Of a DNA stretch of 64,000 nucleotides, positions 8,694 through 16,711 are shown piece after piece. Within the stretch, counting starts at the first letter, position 1. Each line of letters starts with the position of its first letter. The stretch is taken from positions 1 through 64,000 of the forward strand of contig JAQXDW010000122.1 of NCBI GenBank assembly GCA_029251165.1. Reading direction: 5' to 3'. Below the pieces are notes generated by a model. That model had not been told where the DNA came from. It saw only the letters and a program-made list of their open reading frames with translations, and did no database searches. This stretch comes from Myxococcota bacterium (GTDB lineage Bacteria; Myxococcota_A; UBA796). The position numbers were made by a program, and so were the translations under genes.

Positions 8694-9211
8694 GGCGGAC
8701 CTCATGCGTGGCGCGGGTAAGACTGTATACCCTGAACGCACATAGACTGTTCACAGTTAAAGCAAGTCTTGTCCATGGTTATTAACCTTCCTTCAAAATC
8801 CTCCTCATATCAGCCTTACAAGCTTACTATCAAAACAAACCTCGCACAGCATACCCGCTCTCTTGCATGTGTGAGCACCTCCGGGTGCAGCCTTCACTCC
8901 GATGACGGCCGCGCTGTGAGTCCCCGACACGATGAGACGCTGGGGCCGCGTGAGCCTGAGCGCAGGCTCTGATTCCTGCGCCCACACAGCGGTGCTTGTC
9001 TTCTGCGCTGGAGGCTTGCCTGGGCACGGCGGCTGTCGGCTGCGCTGGAGCACGGCTGACAGGGGTGGGCGGCACCGCTGAGCCACGGACACCGATGCCG
9101 CCCACCGATGCCGTCTCCTCACCAGCCTGACTGCGTCTGCTGAACGCAGCGTGGGGATTGCCACAGCGCGAGGGCTTCCCGCTGGGGGTCATTGAGTGCT
9201 ATGCAAGGAAG
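8694..9211. other. divergent intergenic region, no gene seen
   Basis: About 520 nt between two divergent lipoprotein genes. The part from about 8740 to 8840 is AT-rich and is the likely promoter area. The rest is GC-rich, with short imperfect repeats (CACCGATGCCG occurs twice near 9088-9112). No open frame looks convincing on either strand. Confidence 0.4.
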
Positions 9212-10321
9212 ATGAGTCGTAATTGCTTCCTGCTTCTCCTGGCCGGCTGTGTCTCGGACTACGAGGTCGTCCCCGAGCCTGTCGAGCTTCATCCCGGCGA
9301 TGTCACCCCGTGTGACTTCACGCGGGTCGAGAACACCGCGTTCTGGGCCTACGACTGCAACCCGGTGTTCACCACCACCGACGAGGCATGGGCAGGCACC
9401 ATCGGCTCGACCGCATTCGCGGTCACCGAGGTGGTGGGGCACCCGTTCTACCAGCTGTGGTACGCCGGCCTGCCGAGCGAGAGCATCGATGGTCAGTACG
9501 GCCTCGGCTACGCCGTCAGCCCGGAGGGAATCGGCTGGGAGGTTCACACCGCCAACCCCCTCCTCTCCGAGCCGCCCAATTCGGAGGCCTGGGATGCCTC
9601 CAACATGGATCAGCTCGTCGCAGTCTGGGATGACCGCGCCGAGCAGTACGTCATCCTCTACCAAGGCTACAACCTCGATCCGTTCATCAACAGCTGGGGT
9701 CTGGGAGTGCTGACCTCCGAGGATGGCCAGCGCTGGTCCCGGCTCAGCCCGGAGCCCGTCTTTGACCTCAGCATGCCGGTCGGCGACGTGTCGTCCTGGT
9801 GCTGGCCGCTGGGACTGAGCCTACGCAGTGAGGGGGGCTACACGGGCTACATCGCTGGGCAGACGGGCCAGGCGATGTCGCTGGAGGACATCAAGTGCGA
9901 GGTCTACACCCTCGAGGCCGAAGACGTCAGCTCCTGGCAACCGAGGCCCCAGCGTCTTCTGGCTGCCGGCAGCGCCGGGGCCTGGGATGATCAGGGCTTC
10001 GGCTCGCTCGCAGTGGCCTCCCTCGATGGCACCGACTACCTGTTCTATCAGGGCTTCGGAGGATGGATACAGGAAGATGGTGGGTATATATCCAGCCAGA
10101 ACCACTTCTTTGGAATGGCGGTCGGCAGCGGCAGCGGCTGGGAGAAGCAAGGCCCTCCCATCCCGCTGAACAACACGGCGAGCGGAGACATCGGCTCGGT
10201 GGCAGCCCACACCGTCGGCGATCGCATCCACCTGTGGGTCAGCGACGTGTACGATGGCAGCCAGGGGGTGGGCTACTTCCTGTTCGACCCGATCCGAGCC
10301 GCCGAGGAGGACGGACAATGA
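9212..10321 (+). CDS. five-bladed beta-propeller glycosidase-like lipoprotein
   Basis: 369 aa from ATG 9212 (AAGGAAG just ahead). Lipoprotein signal MSRNCFLLLLAGC. The remainder has the repeating blade pattern of GH32/GH43/GH62-like five-bladed propellers: FYQLWYAG, IGWEVHTANPLL, YVILYQGYN, GQRWSRLSPEPV, YLFYQGFGG and HLWVSDVYDG. Such proteins hydrolyse or bind arabinan, fructan or other glycans, but I could not identify the usual three acidic catalytic residues with confidence, so the enzyme class is open. Its stop overlaps the next ATG (ATGA), so a small Cys-rich lipoprotein is translationally coupled. A relative starts at 63291. Confidence 0.75.
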   Translation: MSRNCFLLLLAGCVSDYEVVPEPVELHPGDVTPCDFTRVENTAFWAYDCNPVFTTTDEAWAGTIGSTAFAVTEVVGHPFYQLWYAGLPSESIDGQYGLGYAVSPEGIGWEVHTANPLLSEPPNSEAWDASNMDQLVAVWDDRAEQYVILYQGYNLDPFINSWGLGVLTSEDGQRWSRLSPEPVFDLSMPVGDVSSWCWPLGLSLRSEGGYTGYIAGQTGQAMSLEDIKCEVYTLEAEDVSSWQPRPQRLLAAGSAGAWDDQGFGSLAVASLDGTDYLFYQGFGGWIQEDGGYISSQNHFFGMAVGSGSGWEKQGPPIPLNNTASGDIGSVAAHTVGDRIHLWVSDVYDGSQGVGYFLFDPIRAAEEDGQ

Positions 10322-10569
10322 AGACCCTGATGCTCCTCACCCTGATCGGCTGCGGCACCAATGAAGCCGAGCGCGAGCACGCCTGCGATGCGCTGTGCGA
10401 TGAGCTGGTGATGACCTGTGGCTACACCGCCTACCCCACGCGAGAGTCCTGCGCGCAGGGCTGCCTGTGGGATGCCGAGAACGGCAAGGACATCGGCGCG
10501 GAGTTCCAGTGCGTGCAGGCCGCCGCCTGCGACACCTTCACCATCCTGGAGTGCGCGCACGGCTCGTGA
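10318..10569 (+). CDS. small Cys-rich lipoprotein
   Basis: 83 aa. ATG 10318 overlaps the upstream stop, with GAGGAGG 8 nt ahead. Lipoprotein signal MKTLMLLTLIGC, then eight or so Cys in a short mature domain (HACDALCDELVMTCGY, SCAQGCLW, FQCVQAAACDTF, LECAHGS). The spacing fits a disulfide-stabilised helical bundle, as in small Cys-rich secreted myxobacterial lipoproteins. No known family recognised. Coupling with the propeller lipoprotein suggests the two act together at the cell surface. Confidence 0.8.
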   Translation: MKTLMLLTLIGCGTNEAEREHACDALCDELVMTCGYTAYPTRESCAQGCLWDAENGKDIGAEFQCVQAAACDTFTILECAHGS

Positions 10570-10573
10570 GCGG

Positions 10574-11833
10574 CTACCAGCCCTCCGGCCACGGCGGGGG
10601 CACCTCGCCGGGGTACTTGACCGGCAGGTCAAACAGCAGGAAGTAGAGGGCGCCGGTGTAGAACGCCTCGGTGGATGTGCTCAGGGCGTCGTGTGAGTCG
10701 GCGTCCACCACCGCCTCAAGCTCCTCGCGGTAGAAGTTGGCCATCTCCGCATCGCTGGTGTTGGGGTAGTCGGACTCCAGCAAGGCATCGAGCAGCCGCA
10801 GGGCCTCTCGGGCGGTGTCGCCGTCGGGCTCAGCCGGGCCGATGTAGTCATAGCGCTCGTCGCTGTTGCCGATCAGGGCGAGGGCATGAGAGAGCAGCTC
10901 CGCGTTCTGGAGCACCATGCGGTAGTCGATGGTCTCGGGGGTGTCCTCGGTGGTGTGGTAGAAGCTGAACCCGATGTTGGTGAACCAGAGTGCAGGGGTA
11001 TCCTCCTCAAAGAACGGATCCTGGTCGCTGGCGAAGATCGGGATGACGTCGCGGTTGATGCGAAAGACCGGCGCATCGACAAAGCGCGCGGCCTCCTGCC
11101 ACACCGCCGACAGGGCCGGAGCGCGCTCCAGTCCAATCAGCACAATGGGATCGAAGTCTGGCAGGTTTCGACGCCCGGTCGGATCCACGCTGACGCCGAA
11201 GACAACGGACTCCTGAGGGACGGTGGGATCCCGAATCCAGGCCTCAGCACCGCGCAGTCCGAACTCCTCATCGTCGGTAAACAAGAACACCAGGGAGCGC
11301 TGCATGGAGACGCCGTTGTCGATGAACACCCGCGCCATCTCCAGGGCCATGCCGACCGCAGCGGCGTTGTCAAAGGCCCCGTTGTAGACCGCCCCGTCCT
11401 CGGTGACGCCGAGGTGATCGTAGTGCGCGATGACCACCATGTACTCCTCAGCGAGGACCGGATCGTTGCCGGGTATCAGCCCGATGAGATCAACACCCTC
11501 GCTGGTCTGGTGTGGAACCACGGTGCCGTCGCTGCTCACCATCCAGCTGTTGGCGGCGGGGCTGTTCTTGTAGGCATAGGTGTAGCTCTCGTCCAGCCCC
11601 AGCGGCTGCAGGCCGATGGATGCCATCTCCTCCAGGATGTAGTCCTGAGCACTCTGGGAACCCGCCGAGCCCGGGATCCGGCCGCCGAGGGTGTCGTCAG
11701 CGAGGGTGTCGACATGGGCCTTGATGCGGTGGGGATCGATCTGGTCGAGCAGCGCTGCAGAGAGCGGCGGCGGTGTGGTGTCCGCAGCGTCGACGGGTTC
11801 GGCGGGACAGGCAAGCAGGGAGAGCAGGAGCAT
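10574..11833 (-). CDS. M28-family zinc aminopeptidase-like lipoprotein
   Basis: 419 aa. Lipoprotein signal MLLLSLLAC. M28 metallopeptidase motifs are in order: AHYDHLG (136-142, first zinc His), NGAFDNAAAVG (bridging Asp155), TDDEEFGLRGAEAW (catalytic and metal Glu at 189/190), SVDPTGRR (third ligand region) and FYHTTEDTPETIDY (C-terminal His). All expected ligands are present, so it should be active as an exported exo- or aminopeptidase. Convergent with the preceding small lipoprotein (4 nt apart) and divergent from the regulator at 12078. Confidence 0.88.
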   Translation of the reverse strand: MLLLSLLACPAEPVDAADTTPPPLSAALLDQIDPHRIKAHVDTLADDTLGGRIPGSAGSQSAQDYILEEMASIGLQPLGLDESYTYAYKNSPAANSWMVSSDGTVVPHQTSEGVDLIGLIPGNDPVLAEEYMVVIAHYDHLGVTEDGAVYNGAFDNAAAVGMALEMARVFIDNGVSMQRSLVFLFTDDEEFGLRGAEAWIRDPTVPQESVVFGVSVDPTGRRNLPDFDPIVLIGLERAPALSAVWQEAARFVDAPVFRINRDVIPIFASDQDPFFEEDTPALWFTNIGFSFYHTTEDTPETIDYRMVLQNAELLSHALALIGNSDERYDYIGPAEPDGDTAREALRLLDALLESDYPNTSDAEMANFYREELEAVVDADSHDALSTSTEAFYTGALYFLLFDLPVKYPGEVPPPWPEGW

Positions 11834-12077
11834 GCTGGACTATACCTGGAGTCATCGTGCGCGCGGTGCCCGGAATCCGACACGCAGATCGGTGAGACAC
11901 CGCAGCCTGGGGCGTGACTCCGGACGCCATCTCCTTCCGCGCCGTGCGACCACACGCGGCTCGCTCACCGCCTGCTGGTGGGCACATGTGCTGAGAGCCG
12001 CGCGCCCATCTCCATAAATGTCCCCCCTTGATGATCGATCATCCTCCTACAGACGTACCTTCTGGGGAGGTGAGAGC

Positions 12078-14105
12078 ATGGAAGCCTGGCTTGTTGATGG
12101 AAAGGTGGACCTGCAGACTGGTCTGATCCTGCGGGAAGGACACACCTCGCAGCAGCTCAGCACGCTGGCGCTGGCATGTGTCCGCTATCTGGCTCAGTCC
12201 AACGGCTGTCCCGTGTCTCGGGAAGACCTGCTGGTCGAGGTGTGGGGCTATCGGCGGGGGGTGCGCTCTCGGGCCGTCGACACCACAGTCAAGGTCATCC
12301 GTAGGCTTGTGGAGCAAGACCCCGGCGCCCCGGCGCACCTGCACACCGTGCGGGGAGTGGGCTACCGCTGGGAGGGCGCTCCGGTGCCTGCCAGACCGCA
12401 GACGTCGCTGATTGGACGGCACGTCACCCAGGCGCGCCTCCACGCATCGACTGAGGCGATCCGGGTGGTGACCGGCCCCCCCGGTGTGGGCAAGACCGCC
12501 CTTGGATCCACCCTGAGCTGGCCGCGCATTGATCTGCAGGGCTGCAGCCTCGCTGGAAGCCTTCAGCGGATCGGCTCGGTGCTGCTTCCTGGAAGAGGGC
12601 CGCACACTCTCCAGACGATCGCGGCCCACCTCCAAGGTGACGCGCCGGCGATCTGGCTGGATCACCCTGAAGCGCTTGGAGAGCCGTTTGCCCGTCAGGT
12701 GTCCGAGCTGGTCTCCGAGACTGGGCTGCGGGTCCTGGTGACCACCCGAGACATCCGGGGCTGGTCGGGGCAGATTATTCGACTCGCCCCCCTGCCCTCC
12801 GCCGAGGCCCGAGCACTCCTGGAGCGCACCTGGGGCGACGGAGATCCGGCAGTGATCTCTCGAATGATGCCCGCGCTCGATGGCCTCCCCCTCACCCTGG
12901 TGCTGGCGGGCGCGGCGCTGAAGCGGCTGCCGCCGTCTGCGCTGCTGAGCGCAGGCCACTGCTGGAGCGCGATGCTGGTGGACGGAGAAGCCCTGGCGGG
13001 CGTCCTGGAGACGTCCTGGGCGCTGCTAGAGCCTGAGGCAGTTCGCGGGCTGGCGCTGCTGGCGCTGCTGGAGGGAACGTTTTCGCTGGAGGAAGCCACC
13101 GGGCTGCTCCAGCGACCAGCCAGCCCGCTCATCGCGGAATTGCTCACCCGAAGCCTGGTGGAGGTCGATGAGGCCGGCCAGTACCATATCCTTCGATCGA
13201 TACGAAATTTCGCGCTCGACCAGGCCCAGCCTGACGCACGGGCAGCAGCACACGATGCGCTGGTTCGGTGGCTGGCGACACGCTGTAAAGCCGCTGGACT
13301 GCTCGCCTATCGGACCCTCGCCGCTCGGCAGACCGATCTGGAGCACGCACTGGAGTGGGCGAGAGACGATGCGCACGTCGGCGCGCTGATCCATGCGCTG
13401 GCATCGTTTCACTACTTCCGCGGAGACAGCGACGAGCTCCTGCGGCTGGTGCTGCGCGCAGGAACGCTGTCGTCCCCGCGGTGGCGGCGCCGTCTGGAGC
13501 TGTGGCGATTGCTGGACTTCTGCGGACGGGGACACGCTGTGCTGGTCCTGCCAGAGCTGGCATTGATGACAGCAGACCTCGAGCGGGACGATCTCCACCT
13601 GCAGTGGTTCTTCCACGCAGTGCAGCTCCGCGCCCGCCTGCTGACTGAGGATGCCACAGGGGCGCTGCAGTCCGCGCAGGTGCTGGTCTCGCTGGGCACC
13701 TTGATCGGGGATGCCTCAATGGTCGGCCGAGCGTGGGCGGATGTTGCCCTCTGTGCGGGGCGTGCCGGTCAGCATGAGGCTGCCCGCTCGGCCTGTGATC
13801 GTGCCCTGATTCTGCTTCGGGTCGCCGGCAACATCGATCAGCTCGCACGGGTCAAGAGCATCGAGGGACGCTTGATGATGGAGGCCGGCTGTCCCGAGGC
13901 CGCCGCCGGAGCGTTTCGAGAGGCGCTCAGGACCGGCCCGCCGCGCCTGGAGGCGCTCATCCGGCTTGGACTGGGACGCGCCCTGGCGGCGATCATGCAG
14001 CGGGAGGCCGCCGAGCACCAGTTCCAAGAGGCTGCGCGTCTTGCGGCGCTGTTCTCGGATGAGAACACACGCCAAGAGGCGGAGGCTGCGCTCGCTGGAC
14101 TGTGA
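12078..14105 (+). CDS. winged-helix / P-loop NTPase / TPR-like transcriptional regulator
   Basis: 675 aa from ATG 12078, with GGAGG 7 nt upstream; a longer frame from 12018 is rejected. Residues 1-100 form an OmpR/PhoB-type winged helix (SREDLLVEVWGYRRG, RAVDTTVKVIRRLVEQ, VRGVGYRW). Residues about 110-330 are an NB-ARC/STAND-like ATPase: P-loop GPPGVGKT (133-140), IWLDHPEAL and VLVTTRD sensor-like strands, GLPLTLVLAGAAL. Residues about 380-675 are helical repeats of TPR type. The arrangement matches AfsR/GutR-like signal-transducing ATPase regulators, but there is no receiver or BTAD domain. Likely activated by ligand binding to the repeats. Target unknown; the lipoprotein gene at 14199 follows on the same strand. 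Confidence 0.85.
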   Translation: MEAWLVDGKVDLQTGLILREGHTSQQLSTLALACVRYLAQSNGCPVSREDLLVEVWGYRRGVRSRAVDTTVKVIRRLVEQDPGAPAHLHTVRGVGYRWEGAPVPARPQTSLIGRHVTQARLHASTEAIRVVTGPPGVGKTALGSTLSWPRIDLQGCSLAGSLQRIGSVLLPGRGPHTLQTIAAHLQGDAPAIWLDHPEALGEPFARQVSELVSETGLRVLVTTRDIRGWSGQIIRLAPLPSAEARALLERTWGDGDPAVISRMMPALDGLPLTLVLAGAALKRLPPSALLSAGHCWSAMLVDGEALAGVLETSWALLEPEAVRGLALLALLEGTFSLEEATGLLQRPASPLIAELLTRSLVEVDEAGQYHILRSIRNFALDQAQPDARAAAHDALVRWLATRCKAAGLLAYRTLAARQTDLEHALEWARDDAHVGALIHALASFHYFRGDSDELLRLVLRAGTLSSPRWRRRLELWRLLDFCGRGHAVLVLPELALMTADLERDDLHLQWFFHAVQLRARLLTEDATGALQSAQVLVSLGTLIGDASMVGRAWADVALCAGRAGQHEAARSACDRALILLRVAGNIDQLARVKSIEGRLMMEAGCPEAAAGAFREALRTGPPRLEALIRLGLGRALAAIMQREAAEHQFQEAARLAALFSDENTRQEAEAALAGL

Positions 14106-14198
14106 GGAGCCTTCCTCACACAGCCCTCACCATCCGATCACACAGGTCCCACGAACAAGAACCGAGCCACCCCTGGTTCCCCTGCTCGTGAGGTCCCG

Positions 14199-15797
14199 AT
14201 GACGACACTGTTCCCTACTCGACCCCTGCTGTGCCTCCTGCTGGGAGCCGCCCCGCTCAGCGCCTGCTCGCTGCTCTCCGAGCCCGCTCCCATGAGCGCC
14301 GCAGTCCAGCGCGTCGGTACCCTGTCTGATGCAGAGGTCACCGCCGCCCTGCGCGGACACGAGGTGCGTCACTGGAACGAGTGGGCGAAGTCCGCGACGC
14401 TGTCCGAGGCACAGCAGGTAAAGCTCACCGCCGGAGAGACCCTGGCCGGAATCGCACCCACGCCCATCCGCCATGACAACGGCTTCCTGGAGGTGGATGC
14501 GGCCACCTTTGAGCGAATCCATGCTGGCGAGCTGGCCTTCCACATCGACTTCAGCGACTGGCTGGCCGCCGGACTGTACGATGCTCGAGTGCCAGCGCAT
14601 CGGGCTGCGGCGCTCTCCTGGATTCGGAACAATCCAGAGCGGGCCATCGACCAGATCCCGGCACTTCGCACTGCAGGGACCCCCAATGCAGCAGCAAGGA
14701 TGGTCGACACCGGCATCCCCATGGACACCGGTATCCCCATGGACACCGGCATCCCCGACCGCCGGATGGACACCGGGATTGCGACGGACACCGGGATTGC
14801 GACGGACACCACCAACTGCCTGGTGACCTGCGATGTGGTGGTCACCGCTCCCAGCGAGACCCCCACCAGCGATGGGCAGTATGTCCCAGATGACAGCTGC
14901 GGGGATCAGTACGATGACGAGCTGTGGTACTGGCATGTCAACGGGGGCGCCCACGTCTCCTCCGCCCGCGCGGATGGCGGCACGCCGCTGAGCCAGGACG
15001 CCGGCTCGTGCGCCTGCAGCACCGGCACCGGCAACCAGACCACCACCGCCACCGAGCTTCGGGTCACCGCCACCTGCGCGGCAGGCGCATCGGATGTCAG
15101 CCAGCCGATGGACTGCCCCAGCGATCTGGAGTGGAAGCTGGAGGGCTGGGGAGAGTCTCAGCAGAGCCTGTACGCCACCGCAGATGCTCAGCAGACCAGC
15201 AACGACGACTACTACAACGGCTGCGCCGACGCAGCCTGGTCAGCGAAGGCCAGCATCACGGCGCGCTGCGGAGTGGTGGGGAGCGGGTACAACCAGGTGA
15301 CCCGAAGCGCCACCCACGAGCAGAGCTGCAACACCGCCAGCACACTGCAAGGCAGCATCAGCGGGTCCGCCAGCTACAGCACCGCCGACGGTGGTGCCTG
15401 GGAGTTCAGCGGCGGCGGCGGTGGTGGTGTCTCGATCACCACATCTTGCTCTGACAACATCACCCTCAGCGCCGACGCCACCGCTGACTGCAACGCGCGT
15501 GGCCCAGAGACCATCCTCACCAGCAGCGATGATCCCAGCGGCAACATCGTGTGGGCTGGTGTTGGGGGTGGCTCGTTCCAGGCCAGCGCGACCTCCGTTG
15601 CATCGGTCATCAGCGGCAGCGACGGCGAAGGGGCTTCGTCCGAGGCAGACATCTACGGAACGGCAAGCCTGACCGTAGAGGTTCGCGAGTGCTTCGCCTG
15701 GTCCGACGGCGACGCCACCGCGATGCTGGGCTGCACAATCCAGGCGGCGGATCCCACCAACACTCCTGACATCAGCAGCATCAGCTACGGCCTGTAG
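14199..15797 (+). CDS. large lipoprotein with MDTGIP-type repeats, unknown function
   Basis: 532 aa. GAGG 5 nt before ATG 14199. Lipoprotein signal ending LSAC (Cys23). Residues about 168-205 carry repeats of the form MDTGIP / TDTGIA from an 18-nt unit. The C-terminal two thirds are Cys-, Ser- and Thr-rich (CGDQYDDELWYWHVNGG, ATCAAGASD, CADAAWSAKASITARCG) with a run of six Gly, as expected of a beta-rich, disulfide-bonded surface protein. No known family recognised. It sits 93 nt downstream of the STAND-like regulator, which may control it. Confidence 0.75.
   Translation: MTTLFPTRPLLCLLLGAAPLSACSLLSEPAPMSAAVQRVGTLSDAEVTAALRGHEVRHWNEWAKSATLSEAQQVKLTAGETLAGIAPTPIRHDNGFLEVDAATFERIHAGELAFHIDFSDWLAAGLYDARVPAHRAAALSWIRNNPERAIDQIPALRTAGTPNAAARMVDTGIPMDTGIPMDTGIPDRRMDTGIATDTGIATDTTNCLVTCDVVVTAPSETPTSDGQYVPDDSCGDQYDDELWYWHVNGGAHVSSARADGGTPLSQDAGSCACSTGTGNQTTTATELRVTATCAAGASDVSQPMDCPSDLEWKLEGWGESQQSLYATADAQQTSNDDYYNGCADAAWSAKASITARCGVVGSGYNQVTRSATHEQSCNTASTLQGSISGSASYSTADGGAWEFSGGGGGGVSITTSCSDNITLSADATADCNARGPETILTSSDDPSGNIVWAGVGGGSFQASATSVASVISGSDGEGASSEADIYGTASLTVEVRECFAWSDGDATAMLGCTIQAADPTNTPDISSISYGL
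14703..14810 (+). repeat. 18-nt coding tandem repeat
   Basis: Units close to ATGGACACCGGCATCCCC, with a diverged second half (RTGGACACCGGGATTGCG type), interrupted once by 9 nt at 14757-14765. They code the MDTGIP/TDTGIA repeats of the lipoprotein at 14199-15797. In-frame unit length. Confidence 0.85.
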
Positions 15798-15839
15798 CTC
15801 CGCAGGCCGTCGCCTTTCAGAGCACCTCGACGCGTAGGT

Positions 15840-16364
15840 CTACTGCGCCTGCACACGTACCGCCGTGAGGTGAAGCGGGCCGCGGATCGGGTCTGCGAAT
15901 TCAAACCGAATCGCAGCCCGCTGGCCCGCAGCAATGGCAGACGCCAGCACCTGGCACTCGGCCTCCGCGCACGTGAATGCTCGGCCATCTGAGAGCGTCC
16001 GAGTGGAGAGGTCTATCGGACTTGTGTAGCCCATATGGCTGAGGCGAAAGTCTGCACTCCACTCAAAAGAGGTTCCTGGCGTGACGGGCTCGTCAGAGAG
16101 CACCTCTATCAGAGAGAACACCACAGAAGAGGCGTCCGCTGGTGGGTTCTCGACAGGGGTGACCGCGACCCGTACGGTCCTGCGACGCCCCCAGGAGAAC
16201 GGCAGTCCCTCGATGGGATCGTACATCAACCCTCCCTCAGTGGCCGCGCACAGGCTGATGCACTCGCCCATGCATACCAGGCGATGCCCCTCGATCACAA
16301 TGTCTCTGGTGACCGGGGGGGAGGCCGCAGCAGGGAGGGCAAGGGCGGTGAGTATCCAGAGCAT
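15840..16364 (-). CDS. exported DUF4377-like protein
   Basis: 174 aa from ATG 16364 (AGGAG 8 nt upstream); the longer frame to 16595 adds only non-coding-looking Arg-rich sequence. Signal peptide MLWILTALALPAAASPP with a type I cleavage site and no lipobox. The body matches the DUF4377 pattern: two Cys near the start (GHRLVCMGECISLC), MYDPIEGLPFSWGR, a basic strand RTVRVAVTPV, and the signature NPPADASSVVFSLIEVLS. A second part (about 95-174) has another Cys pair. Function of the family is unknown; it occurs mostly in secreted or lipoproteins. Convergent with the lipoprotein ending at 15797. Confidence 0.75.
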   Translation of the reverse strand: MLWILTALALPAAASPPVTRDIVIEGHRLVCMGECISLCAATEGGLMYDPIEGLPFSWGRRRTVRVAVTPVENPPADASSVVFSLIEVLSDEPVTPGTSFEWSADFRLSHMGYTSPIDLSTRTLSDGRAFTCAEAECQVLASAIAAGQRAAIRFEFADPIRGPLHLTAVRVQAQ

Positions 16365-16711
16365 GAATGAGTCTCCTATGAACTCCGAACGTGCCAGCCG
16401 CTGACGACTTACAGGCCAATGATCACTGCATCCACGGCAGACGGTACTGTGGGTGGAGCGAGCCCGCCGGAAGCTGAAGTGAGGGCGGCAGGGGGACCTC
16501 TGCAGCCCGCGATCGCAGACGCCGCCATCGCGGTCTATATCCAAGCGGAGTTTCCGCTTAAGTGACCTCACAGAACGTCTCTCAGGCGAAAGCATGACCT
16601 GATCTGGTGAGGCCGCACGCCATGCCGGACAAGTGTTCGACTGAAAGTTGGAGTGTGTCTCACAAGGACTGTTCTGTGTATAGTCGTGCTCAGAACTATA
16701 ATGGCGGCATC

